Assembly (NCBI GenBank): GCA_012959395.1
Contig: DUDG01000030.1
Coordinates: 1 to 64,000 of the forward strand
From: Flavobacteriaceae bacterium
GTDB lineage: Bacteria; Bacteroidota; Bacteroidia; Flavobacteriales; Flavobacteriaceae
Length of the DNA stretch: 64,000 bases
Direction of reading: 5' to 3'
Shown here: positions 56,436 through 64,000 of the stretch, piece after piece
Layout of the letters: each line of letters opens with the position of its first letter
Position numbering within the stretch: position 1 is the stretch's first letter
Translations under genes and position numbers: made by a program
The notes under the pieces: model-generated
Told to the model about the DNA's origin: nothing
The model's input: the letters and a program-made list of their open reading frames with translations, nothing else
Databases searched by the model: none

Positions 56436-59030
56436 TTGAAAAAAGAAATAAAAAAAGTGACTCCGTTAATGAGGCAGTATAATAAAATCAAGGAAAAATA
56501 TCCTGATGCATTATTACTGTTTAGAGTAGGAGATTTTTATGAGACTTTTCATGAAGATGCTGTTAAAACATCTAAAATATTAGGAATTGTTTTAACTAAA
56601 AGAGGAGCTGGGAGCAATAGCGAAACTAAGCTAGCAGGGTTTCCACATCATTCACTTAATACCTATTTGCATAAACTTGTCAAAGCAGGTGAAAGAGTAG
56701 CTATTTGTGATCAATTAGAAGATCCTAAAACAACCAAGTCTATTGTCAAAAGAGGAGTTACTGAACTTGTAACACCTGGTGTAGCTTTAAATGATGGTAT
56801 TTTGGAAAAAAAATCAAATAATTTTCTTGCCTCAATATTTAACATTAAAAATAAGTATGGTATTTCTTTTTTAGACATTTCAACTGGGGAACTATTAATT
56901 TCAGATGGAGAGTTAGACTATATTAAGAATTTAATTCAAAGTTTTGACCCTAAGGAACTCTTAATCCCTAAGAAAATTAAAAAGGAATTCAATTTAATTT
57001 TTGGAAGTTATAATTCTATTTTTTATTTAGATGATTGGGTATACAATAAGGATTTTGCATTAGAAAAGATAAAAAATCAATTTAAAGTCACTAGTCTTAA
57101 AGGTTTCGGAATTAAAGAAGATAATTTAGGAATTATATCATGTGGTTCTATACTTCATTATTTAGAAGAGACTCAACATTCTAAATTGTCTCATATTACA
57201 AATGTTCATTTGATTATTGACAAGCATCATGTGTGGATGGATCATTTTACCATGTCTAATTTAGAATTATTAAATAGTAATTCAAGAGACGGAGTTTCTT
57301 TATTAGATATTATAGATTATACATCTACTCCGATGGGTGGAAGAATGCTTAAAAGATGGATTATTCATCCAACTATAAATATTAAAGAATTAGAATTCAG
57401 ACATGGAGTGGTTGATTTTTTTGTTAAATCAAATGATTGTTTAAATGAAATAACATTTAAGTTAAAATCATTTAGTGATTTAGAAAGAATAATGGCAAAA
57501 GTAGCTACTTCTAAAATTTCACCAAGAGAATTAGTTCAACTTAAATTTACTTTAAATAGTATCAGTCCAATTAAAAAAACACTTAAATCAAAGTCAAATA
57601 AATTTATTCAAAAAATTGAAAATTCATTAGATGATTGTGATTCTCTAATTAGTTTATTGGATAGAAGATTAGACGAAGATGCTCCAGTAAGTATTTCTAA
57701 AGGAAGTGTAATAAAAAGCGGTTTTAATAGTGATCTTGATGAATTAAGAAATTTGTCAAAATCTGGAAAAACTCATTTAGACGAAATTCTAGAAAAAGAA
57801 AAAGAATTAACAGGAATAAGTTCTTTGAAAATTAGTTTTAATAATGTGTTTGGATATTACTTAGAAGTTAGAAATATCCATAAAGATAAGGTTCCTGAAC
57901 AATGGATTAGAAAGCAAACTCTAGTAAATGCCGAAAGATATATAACAGAAGAATTGAAGGAATATGAATCTAAAATTTTGAGTGCAGAAGAAAGTATTCT
58001 AAAACTAGAAAATCAAATATTTGATGAACTAATCCAAATGGTTATTCCTTTTATTCCTTTAATTAAGACAAATTCAAATTGGATAGCAATTGTAGATTGT
58101 TTGTGCGGTTTTGCTGATTTAGCATTAAAAATGAATTATTCAATGCCATCAATTAATAATTCAAATGATTTAAAAATAATTGAAGGGAGACATCCGGTAA
58201 TAGAATCTCAATTAACACTTGAAAACCCATACATTCCAAATGATATTTTATTAAACAATATTAAAGATCAAATTTTAATAATAACGGGGCCAAATATGTC
58301 TGGTAAATCGGCTATTCTTAGGCAAACTGCATTAATTGTGTTATTGGCTCAAATAGGAAGTTTTGTTCCAGCAAAACATGTAGAAATGGGAATAGTAGAC
58401 AAAATTTTCACTAGAGTTGGTGCTAGTGATAATATTTCTATTGGAGAGTCGACTTTTATGGTTGAAATGAATGAAGCCGCATCTATCGTTAACAATATTT
58501 CTAGTAAAAGTTTGATTTTATTGGATGAAATTGGAAGAGGGACTAGTACTTATGATGGCATTTCCATAGCTTGGGCTATTACAGAATTTTTACATGATCA
58601 TCCTTTTAAACCTAAAACTTTATTTGCTACTCATTATCACGAACTTAATATGATGGCAGATTCATTTGAAAGAATTAATAATGCAAATGTATCAGTAAAA
58701 GAAACGGGAGATAATGTTATTTTTCTAAGAAAATTAGTTGAAGGCGGGAGTGCTCATAGCTTTGGAATTCATGTAGCTAGAATGGCAGGTATGCCTAAAC
58801 AGCTTATTTCTTCAGCAATAAAAATATTAAATAAATTAGAAAAATCTCACCAGTTTAATAAAAACAATAAAACAAACGAAGACCTAGATCTTCAATTAAG
58901 TTTTTTTAATCTAGATAATCCTAAGTTGGAAGAGTTAAAAGAAGATATTTTGTCTTTAGATATTGATGAATTAACCCCAGTTGAAGCCCTTATTAAATTA
59001 AATGAAATTAAAAGAATTTTAAATTCTTAA
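56436..59030 (+). CDS. mutS: DNA mismatch repair protein MutS
   Basis: 864 aa. The TTG start at 56436 is supported by the near N-terminal VTPLMRQYNKIKEKYPDALL. The mismatch-reading motif is VGDFYETFHEDA (Phe-x-Glu type). The ATPase has Walker A GPNMSGKSAIL, Walker B LILLDEIGRGTSTYDG, and FATHYHEL. It recognises mispairs and recruits MutL. The gene is complete and followed by two tRNA genes. Confidence 0.97.
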   Translation: MKKEIKKVTPLMRQYNKIKEKYPDALLLFRVGDFYETFHEDAVKTSKILGIVLTKRGAGSNSETKLAGFPHHSLNTYLHKLVKAGERVAICDQLEDPKTTKSIVKRGVTELVTPGVALNDGILEKKSNNFLASIFNIKNKYGISFLDISTGELLISDGELDYIKNLIQSFDPKELLIPKKIKKEFNLIFGSYNSIFYLDDWVYNKDFALEKIKNQFKVTSLKGFGIKEDNLGIISCGSILHYLEETQHSKLSHITNVHLIIDKHHVWMDHFTMSNLELLNSNSRDGVSLLDIIDYTSTPMGGRMLKRWIIHPTINIKELEFRHGVVDFFVKSNDCLNEITFKLKSFSDLERIMAKVATSKISPRELVQLKFTLNSISPIKKTLKSKSNKFIQKIENSLDDCDSLISLLDRRLDEDAPVSISKGSVIKSGFNSDLDELRNLSKSGKTHLDEILEKEKELTGISSLKISFNNVFGYYLEVRNIHKDKVPEQWIRKQTLVNAERYITEELKEYESKILSAEESILKLENQIFDELIQMVIPFIPLIKTNSNWIAIVDCLCGFADLALKMNYSMPSINNSNDLKIIEGRHPVIESQLTLENPYIPNDILLNNIKDQILIITGPNMSGKSAILRQTALIVLLAQIGSFVPAKHVEMGIVDKIFTRVGASDNISIGESTFMVEMNEAASIVNNISSKSLILLDEIGRGTSTYDGISIAWAITEFLHDHPFKPKTLFATHYHELNMMADSFERINNANVSVKETGDNVIFLRKLVEGGSAHSFGIHVARMAGMPKQLISSAIKILNKLEKSHQFNKNNKTNEDLDLQLSFFNLDNPKLEELKEDILSLDIDELTPVEALIKLNEIKRILNS

Positions 59031-59084
59031 TTATTACTGTTTATTTAAGGGAATTTAATTTATTTTTTTTTAATTTTTTGTTTT

Positions 59085-59092
59085 ACATTTGC
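59085..59092 (+). promoter_or_regulatory. -7 element for the tRNA pair
   Basis: TACATTTG matches TAnnTTTG exactly and lies ten bases before tRNA-Gly; the region upstream is T-rich without a clear TTG at the usual spacing. Confidence 0.5.
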
Positions 59093-59102
59093 AAACCAAT
59101 TT

Positions 59103-59174
59103 GCGAAAGTAGCTCAGGGGTAGAGCATCACCTTGCCAAGGTGGAGGTCGCGGGTTCAAATCCCGTCTTTCGCT
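59103..59174 (+). tRNA. tRNA-Gly (anticodon GCC)
   Basis: 72 bases. Acceptor GCGAAAG pairs with CTTTCGC, discriminator T. The anticodon loop TTGCCAA is closed by TCACC/GGTGG, giving GCC; the T arm is CGGGTTCAAATCCCG. No CCA is encoded. Confidence 0.96.
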
Positions 59175-59188
59175 CTAAGAAAAGTTAA

Positions 59189-59274
59189 GCTCGAGTGGTG
59201 GAATTGGTAGACACGTTGGACTTAAAATCCAATGAACAGTAATGTTCGTGCGGGTTCAAGTCCCGCCTCGAGTA
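59189..59274 (+). tRNA. tRNA-Leu (anticodon UAA)
   Basis: 86 bases with a long variable arm (type II). Acceptor GCTCGAG pairs with CTCGAGT (one G-U), discriminator A. Anticodon loop CTTAAAA closed by TTGGA/TCCAA gives TAA; the T arm is GCGGGTTCAAGTCCCGC. It is 14 bases after tRNA-Gly and probably processed from one transcript. Confidence 0.96.
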
Positions 59275-59278
59275 CGAG

Positions 59279-59314
59279 AACCCTTGTTAATCATCTGATT
59301 TTCAAGGGTTTTTT
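59279..59314 (+). terminator. Rho-independent terminator after the tRNAs
   Basis: AACCCTTG and CAAGGGTT form an 8-bp stem over a 16-base loop, followed by TTTT. The symmetric stem ahead of the exuT stop could also serve the minus-strand operon. Confidence 0.75.
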
Positions 59315-59326
59315 GCTTTTAGGAAT

Positions 59327-60637
59327 TTAACTATTTTTCTCTATAATGGGTTCTAAATTTCCATCAAGAGGAGTCATTTTAGGCATAATTAAATGTACTA
59401 GACCTAAAACAACAAGGTATAATGATCCAGCACCCAGGAATGCCCAGAAATAACCCGAGTTTCCCGCCTGATCCAATACAGAGCCCAGTGCAATATCTGC
59501 CAACATTCCGGCGACAGCACCAATCATACCTCCAATACCAACAACTGAAGCTGTTGCTTTTTTCGGAAAAACATCTGAGACCAGTGTAAAAATATTAGCC
59601 GACCAAGCTTGATGGCCTCCTGCACCAATACCAATAAGTGTAATTGCTAACCATTTACTATCGGTAATAGCAACAAAACTTACAGGAAGAATGATTATTG
59701 CACAGATAAGCAAAGTAATTTTTCGAGCTTTATTTATGGTCCAACCTTTTTTTATAAAAGCACCAGACAAATACCCTCCTAAAATACTTCCAGCATCTGC
59801 TAAAATATAAATTAAAAAGAAGGGTAAGGCAATATCCTTAATATTAACATCAAATTTATCAGCTAAAAATTTAGCCCCCCAAAACAAATAAAACCACCAA
59901 ACAGCATCCGTTACTTTAGCCAAAGAGAATGCCCAGGTTTGTCTTTTAGGAAGTACTTTTTTCCAGGGAAGTTTCTCCCCCGTTTCAACTTCTGAATCAC
60001 TATTAATATATTCTAATTCTTCTTTCGTGACTTTAGGGTGATCTTCTGGTTTTTTATAAGTTCTTAACCACAAGAGTACCCAGATAGAACTAAGTACACC
60101 CGTAATAAGGAATGGTATTTGCCAGTTTTTACCATCTAAATGAACAATCCAACCAACAACAAATGGAGCAGCGATTGCTCCTACACTTGTGGCAGCATTA
60201 AAAATGCCGGTTGCAAAAGCACGCTCTTTTTTAGGAAACCATTCCGCAACACCTTTGATAGCAGCTGGGAAGTTTCCCGATTCACCAAAACCTAATCCAA
60301 AACGGACAGCTATGAATCCTATTAAACTAAAAGCAGGACGAACAGCGGCATGCAGCATACCAAAAACACTCCATATACCAATGGACAATGCATATCCTTT
60401 TTTTGTTCCAAGTCGATCAATTAAACCGCCCATGGTTAATAACCCAAGTGCGTATGCAATTTTAAACGATACCATAATCATTGCATAGTCTTTGTTTGTC
60501 CAGTCAAATAGTTTCTCAAGTGTCGGAGCCATTACACCAATAAGACTCCTGTCAAAGTAGTTAATTGATGTGGCAAAAAAGAGCAACGCCAGTATTCGAA
60601 ATCGATACCTTCCTACTTGTGTTTTTTGATCATTCAT
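59327..60637 (-). CDS. exuT: Hexuronate transporter, MFS family (ExuT-like)
   Basis: 436 aa from the ATG at 60635-60637; the track's 60646 start is a TTG next to the uxaC stop. About 12 membrane helices. Anion:cation symporter family marks: ATSINYFDRSLIGVMAPTL, GFGESGNFPAAIKGVAEWFPKKERAFATG. It imports glucuronate and/or galacturonate by proton symport. Last gene of the minus-strand uronate operon; DNA here is visibly richer in G+C than mutS upstream (one sampled line 27 of 60 against 11 of 60). Confidence 0.9.
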   Translation of the reverse strand: MNDQKTQVGRYRFRILALLFFATSINYFDRSLIGVMAPTLEKLFDWTNKDYAMIMVSFKIAYALGLLTMGGLIDRLGTKKGYALSIGIWSVFGMLHAAVRPAFSLIGFIAVRFGLGFGESGNFPAAIKGVAEWFPKKERAFATGIFNAATSVGAIAAPFVVGWIVHLDGKNWQIPFLITGVLSSIWVLLWLRTYKKPEDHPKVTKEELEYINSDSEVETGEKLPWKKVLPKRQTWAFSLAKVTDAVWWFYLFWGAKFLADKFDVNIKDIALPFFLIYILADAGSILGGYLSGAFIKKGWTINKARKITLLICAIIILPVSFVAITDSKWLAITLIGIGAGGHQAWSANIFTLVSDVFPKKATASVVGIGGMIGAVAGMLADIALGSVLDQAGNSGYFWAFLGAGSLYLVVLGLVHLIMPKMTPLDGNLEPIIEKNS

Positions 60638-60646
60638 TATCTTCAA

Positions 60647-62050
60647 TTAAAAATCAAAATATTCTTTTGCATTATTATAGCTGATATCTCTTACCATACC
60701 ACCTATCCATTTAATATCATTTGGCAATTCTCCTCTTTTTATTTCATCTCCAAGTAAATTACATAACACTCTTCTAAAGTATTCATGTCTTGGAAATGAT
60801 AAAAAGCTTCTGGAATCGGTTAACATCCCTACAAAACAGCTGATAAGGCCCATATTCGAAAGCGCATTCAACTGCTTTACAATGCCGTCTTTTTGATCTA
60901 AAAACCACCATCCGGATCCCAATTGAACTTTTCCTTTAATTTTTCCATCGTTAAAATTCCCAATCATAGCAGCCATTACTTCATTATCTGCCGGATTCAA
61001 ATTGTATAAGATTGTTTTTGTCAGTTTATCTTTACTATCCAATGCATTTAAAAAGTTCGATAAATTTTGAGCTTGTGGGTAATCACCTATCGAGTCCCAT
61101 CCTGTATCTGGTCCTAAAATGGTGTGCATTCTTGTATTGTTATTTCTCAATGCCCCCAAATGATATTGTTGAACCCATCCAAACTCATGATAAGTCTCCG
61201 CTAAGAACAATAAAATCGCACTTTGGAATTTTAAGGCTTCTTCAGAACTGATATTTTGACTACTTCTTTTTTTGCAAAAAATGGTATTCACTTCAATTTC
61301 AGTAAAATTATCAAAATAAATTTGATCCAGACCGTGATCACATAATTTACAACCATTTTGATCGAAGTATTCAATTCTTCTTTTTAATGCTTCACATAAA
61401 CCAGTATAAGACTGTATAGATATATTAGCAGCTTTTTCCAGCTCATCAATGTAGCTATTATACCCTTCATTGGAAATTAAAATAGCCTTATCAGGTCTAA
61501 ATGCAGTACTTACTTTTATATTTAAATTACTATTGGAAATTTTTTGATGGTATGCAAGTGTGTCTGTTGGATCTTCGGTCGTACAAACAACTTCCACATT
61601 TACTTTTTTTAATAAATTTTGACAACTATAATCTTTAGAAATCAATTTATCGGCAGTCTCATTGTATATTTTTTCAGCCGATTTGCCATTCAATAATTCG
61701 TAAATATCAAAATAACGCGCAAGCTCTAAATGTGTCCAATGGTACAGTGGATTTCTCATTGTATATGGAACAGTTTTAGCCCACTGCATAAATTTTTCTT
61801 TATCAGATGCATCACCGGTAATGAATTTTTCATCAACACCTAAAGTTCTCATTGCTCGCCACTTATAATGGTCTCCATTAATCCAAATTTTAGTAATATT
61901 ATTAAAAATTTTATTTTCAGCAATTTCTTGTGGAGGTAAATGATTGTGGTAATCTATTATTGGCATTTCTTTTGCGAAATTATGATATAGTTGTTCCGCA
62001 AAATCATTTTCAAGCAAAAAATTATCGTGTATAAAATTGGTTTTATTCAT
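60647..62050 (-). CDS. uxaC: Glucuronate (uronate) isomerase
   Basis: 467 aa, normal length. It isomerises D-glucuronate to D-fructuronate and D-galacturonate to D-tagaturonate. Metal site near the N-terminus PIIDYHNHLPP (HxH); further marks are GDHYKWRAMRTLGV, PLYHWTHLELARYF and VGMLTDSRSFLSFPRHEYFRR. It lies 18 bases after kduD and ends ten bases before the exuT ATG. The gene appears intact. The enzymes for the next steps (UxaB/UxuB, UxaA/UxuA, KdgK, KdgA) are not in the window. Confidence 0.95.
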   Translation of the reverse strand: MNKTNFIHDNFLLENDFAEQLYHNFAKEMPIIDYHNHLPPQEIAENKIFNNITKIWINGDHYKWRAMRTLGVDEKFITGDASDKEKFMQWAKTVPYTMRNPLYHWTHLELARYFDIYELLNGKSAEKIYNETADKLISKDYSCQNLLKKVNVEVVCTTEDPTDTLAYHQKISNSNLNIKVSTAFRPDKAILISNEGYNSYIDELEKAANISIQSYTGLCEALKRRIEYFDQNGCKLCDHGLDQIYFDNFTEIEVNTIFCKKRSSQNISSEEALKFQSAILLFLAETYHEFGWVQQYHLGALRNNNTRMHTILGPDTGWDSIGDYPQAQNLSNFLNALDSKDKLTKTILYNLNPADNEVMAAMIGNFNDGKIKGKVQLGSGWWFLDQKDGIVKQLNALSNMGLISCFVGMLTDSRSFLSFPRHEYFRRVLCNLLGDEIKRGELPNDIKWIGGMVRDISYNNAKEYFDF

Positions 62051-62067
62051 TTTTTTAAATAAAATTA

Positions 62068-62853
62068 TTATTCATTACTTGGTTTGCCAATGGTCGCTAA
62101 AATTCCACCGTCAACATAAATGACCTGTCCATTTACAAAATCACTCGCCTTTGATGACAAAAAGACTGCTGTTCCAACTAAATCTTCAGGGTCACCCCAT
62201 CGACCTGCTGGAGTTCTACTTATTATAAAATCATTAAAAGGATGGCCGTCCACTCTAATAGGGGCTGTTTGGCTCGTTGCAAAGTATCCCGGACCTATTC
62301 CATTTATCTGAATGTTGTGTTTCGCCCATTCAGTAGCCATATTGCGTGTTAACATTTTTAATCCCCCTTTCGCTGCAGCATAAGCAGAAACTGTATTTCT
62401 CCCTAATTCACTCATCATAGAGCAAATATTGATGATTTTACCTTCGCGACGTGCTATCATTTTTCTGCCTACATATTTAGATACAATAAAAGGGCCTACC
62501 AAGTCAACATCAATCACAGCTCTGAAATCTTCTGTTTCCATAGCTTCCATTGGAACTCTTTTAATGATTCCAGCGTTATTAATCAAAATATCAATTGGTC
62601 CGACTTCCTTTTCAATTAAATCGATATGTTCTTCTACTGCTTTATCATCAGTAACATCAAAAACATATGTATGCACTGTTAAACCTTCTTTTTCGTATTC
62701 TATTTTTGCTTTTTCAAGCATTTCAGCCGTGTAATAATTAACGATCAATTCTACTCCTGCATGGCCCAAACCTTTTGCCATTGCCATTCCCAAACCATGT
62801 ACAGCTCCTGTAACTAAAGCTCTTTTACCTGTTAAATTAAACAAATTTTTCAT
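62068..62853 (-). CDS. kduD: SDR dehydrogenase, KduD / gluconate 5-dehydrogenase type
   Basis: 261 aa, classical short-chain dehydrogenase. Cofactor motif TGAVHGLGMAMAKG, NNAG in ILINNAGI, catalytic Ser in ICSMMSELGRN and YAAAK. The closest named relatives are 2-deoxy-D-gluconate 3-dehydrogenase / 2-keto-3-deoxygluconate oxidoreductase (KduD), which acts after KduI in unsaturated uronate breakdown. It lies six bases after the kduI remnant. Substrate could also be fructuronate, given the context. Confidence 0.88.
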   Translation of the reverse strand: MKNLFNLTGKRALVTGAVHGLGMAMAKGLGHAGVELIVNYYTAEMLEKAKIEYEKEGLTVHTYVFDVTDDKAVEEHIDLIEKEVGPIDILINNAGIIKRVPMEAMETEDFRAVIDVDLVGPFIVSKYVGRKMIARREGKIINICSMMSELGRNTVSAYAAAKGGLKMLTRNMATEWAKHNIQINGIGPGYFATSQTAPIRVDGHPFNDFIISRTPAGRWGDPEDLVGTAVFLSSKASDFVNGQVIYVDGGILATIGKPSNE

Positions 62854-62858
62854 ACATA

Positions 62859-63251
62859 TTACTTTAATTCGTTAGGTGCATAGATATCCATATCACTATA
62901 ATCTAAATTTTCTCCGGCCATACCCCAAATAAAAGAATAGTTTGAAGTTCCGGCTCCGGAATGAATAGACCATTCAGGTGACAGTATTGCTTGATTATTT
63001 TCCAGAAAAATATGTCTTGTATTTTGCGGTTCTCCCATAAAATGAGAAATTGTTTGCCCTTCTTCCAAATCAAAATAAAAATAGACCTCCATCCTTCTGT
63101 TATGCGTATGGGCAGGCATTGTGTTCCAAATATTTCCAGGTAATAACTCCGTAAGACCCATTTGTAATTGACATGTTTCTACTATGCTGTTTACAATAAG
63201 CTTACTTAAAACTCTTTTGTTTGCATATTTTTCACTTCCTAGTTGAATAAC
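62859..63251 (-). pseudogene. kduI: kduI remnant, C-terminal part only
   Basis: The 100-aa track ORF (62859-63161) is clearly the end of 5-dehydro-4-deoxy-D-glucuronate isomerase: [45 protein letters not shown]. Reading upstream in the same frame gives more KduI sequence ([20 protein letters not shown] then ETCQLQM) back to an in-frame TAG at 63252-63254. Only about 131 codons remain of a protein usually near 280 aa; the N-terminal half is missing, not merely frame-shifted, since the next DNA is unrelated. Part of the metal-binding site (HTH..E) is still present, but a working isomerase is unlikely. Confidence 0.85.
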
Positions 63252-63257
63252 CTAAAA

Positions 63258-63458
63258 TTATAATGTTGTCGTTAATTGTTTTTCTATATCAGGGGTTACA
63301 TTATATTTCTTTTTGATAGCTTCTAGCTTTCCACCGGCTTGTACAAAGCTTTTAGCTTTTTCTATAGCTACTTTGTTCATTGGTAAACCATTAGTTGCAT
63401 CAGCGTCTTGCGTATCATCAATATCACCAATTTTGATAATTTTGTTGATATTTGTCAT
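63258..63458 (-). CDS. Hypothetical protein (66 aa) at the kduI junction
   Basis: MTNINKIIKIGDIDDTQDAD at the start, ending in a Lys-rich helix (AGGKLEAIKKKYNVTPDIEK). No signal peptide or membrane segment. Its TAA is four bases from the stop that bounds the kduI remnant. I do not recognise it; it might be a small real protein or a piece of a larger gene lost with the kduI front. Confidence 0.45.
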   Translation of the reverse strand: MTNINKIIKIGDIDDTQDADATNGLPMNKVAIEKAKSFVQAGGKLEAIKKKYNVTPDIEKQLTTTL

Positions 63459-63507
63459 AAGTTCAACTGCAAAATGAATAAAATCTTTAATAAGTTAAAT
63501 TGAGATA

Positions 63508-64000
63508 ATGAAAATTCTAGTCGCACCAGATTCTTTTAAAGAAAGTTTATCTGCAATACAAGTAGCAGAGGCCATTTCAAAAGGAGTGCTTAAAATTATT
63601 CCAAATGCAGAAATAATTAAAACACCTATTTCAGATGGTGGTGAAGGCTTATTGGATGCACTTGTTAATGATAAAAATGGAAAAATAATTACTGTCAAAG
63701 TATATGACCCTTTATATAGATCTATTGCAGCAGAATACGGAATTTTAAATGAAGGCACTACTGCTGTTATTGAAATGGCAAAGGCATCAGGTCTTGAACT
63801 TTTGAAAGAACAAGAAAAAAACCCTGATATAACCTCTTCTTATGGAACAGGTCAACTCATCCTAGATGCGCTTGATAGAGGATGTCAAAAAATTATTATT
63901 GGAATTGGAGGGAGTGCGACCAATGACGGTGGAATGGGAATGGTTAAAGCATTAGGAGGTAAATTTATTAATAAAGAAGGAGTTGAATTAACTGAAGGAG
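63508..64000 (+). CDS. Glycerate 2-kinase, N-terminal part, cut by window edge
   Basis: Open from the ATG at 63508 to the right edge (164 codons), absent from the track because it has no stop. It starts MKILVAPDSFKESLSAIQVA and shows PISDGGEGLLDALV, ASGLELL and the phosphate-binding GIGGSATNDGGMGMVKALG, typical of the GlxK/GarK glycerate kinase family. It phosphorylates glycerate to feed glycolysis. Divergent from the uronate operon across about 50 bases; the 87-aa minus ORF here is a shadow. Confidence 0.92.
   Translation, partial: MKILVAPDSFKESLSAIQVAEAISKGVLKIIPNAEIIKTPISDGGEGLLDALVNDKNGKIITVKVYDPLYRSIAAEYGILNEGTTAVIEMAKASGLELLKEQEKNPDITSSYGTGQLILDALDRGCQKIIIGIGGSATNDGGMGMVKALGGKFINKEGVELTEG

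Noticed and set aside
59189-63508. tRNA-Leu 3' end as an integration site with an attachment repeat at the far border
   Set aside because: I looked for a second copy of the T-arm/acceptor sequence near 63.2-63.5 kb and saw none; no integrase gene is present.

Overview
The window looks like chromosome of a member of the Bacteroidota, most likely a marine, streamlined Flavobacteriaceae. The evidence is: very low G+C over most of its length; sprA and a porG-like gene of the type IX secretion system (T9SS); surface proteins ending in a 'gliding-motility-type' C-terminal sorting domain; the gene order nadK-porG-uppS-bamA-skp-skp-murI; a FolK/deoxynucleoside-kinase fusion; and promoters of the Bacteroidota type (TTG, a spacer of about 19, then TAnnTTTG). 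Genes are tightly packed, with many 4-base overlaps and several TTG or GTG starts. Species cannot be named from the sequence alone.

Layout. (1) 1-13.1 kb, minus strand: two tandem giant paralogous surface proteins. Each has a signal peptide, an IgGFc-binding-like N-terminal region, thrombospondin-3-like Asp-rich repeats and a string of about 115-residue Cys/Asp modules. The upstream one (2487 aa) carries a C-type-lectin-like domain with EPN and WND motifs and a T9SS sorting domain; the other runs off the left edge. (2) 13.2-24.8 kb, plus: maeB, ruvA, sprA, gcvH, a VanZ-like gene and tonB. (3) 24.9-29.8 kb, plus: heme O synthase and cytochrome oxidase accessory/subunit genes, two SCO-type thioredoxin-fold proteins, a DUF420 protein and a small CxxC membrane protein. 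(4) 29.8-32.0 kb: a PadR/PspC stress-type operon with a palindromic operator over its promoter. (5) 32.2-38.0 kb: MacB-like ABC transporter, adaptor and TolC efflux set, then tsaB. (6) 38.7-46.6 kb, minus: Nfu, murI, two Skp/OmpH chaperones, bamA, uppS, porG-like and nadK, an envelope-biogenesis cluster. (7) 46.7-59.0 kb: pdxJ, an alpha/beta hydrolase, tig-clpP-clpX, a GH3-like gene, DUF2797, a VUT/QueT-type transporter, folK-dNK, a SpoU methyltransferase and mutS. (8) 59.1-59.3 kb: tRNA-Gly(GCC), tRNA-Leu(UAA) and a terminator. (9) 59.3-63.5 kb, minus: a uronate catabolism operon (exuT, uxaC, kduD, truncated kduI) that is visibly richer in G+C than its neighbours. (10) 63.5 kb to the end: a glycerate 2-kinase gene cut by the window edge.

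How the genes work together. BamA, Skp and UppS build the outer membrane and cell wall. SprA and PorG belong to the T9SS, which would export the two giant adhesins at the left. The cox cluster matures and completes the terminal oxidase. The uronate operon would import glucuronate/galacturonate-type sugars and isomerise them, but its kduI has lost roughly its N-terminal half or more, so the locus seems recently acquired and partly decayed. I found no CRISPR array, intact insertion sequence, rRNA or replication origin. The most interesting items are the lectin-bearing T9SS adhesin pair with signs of recent gene conversion, the PadR operator, and the broken, compositionally distinct uronate island beside two tRNA genes.
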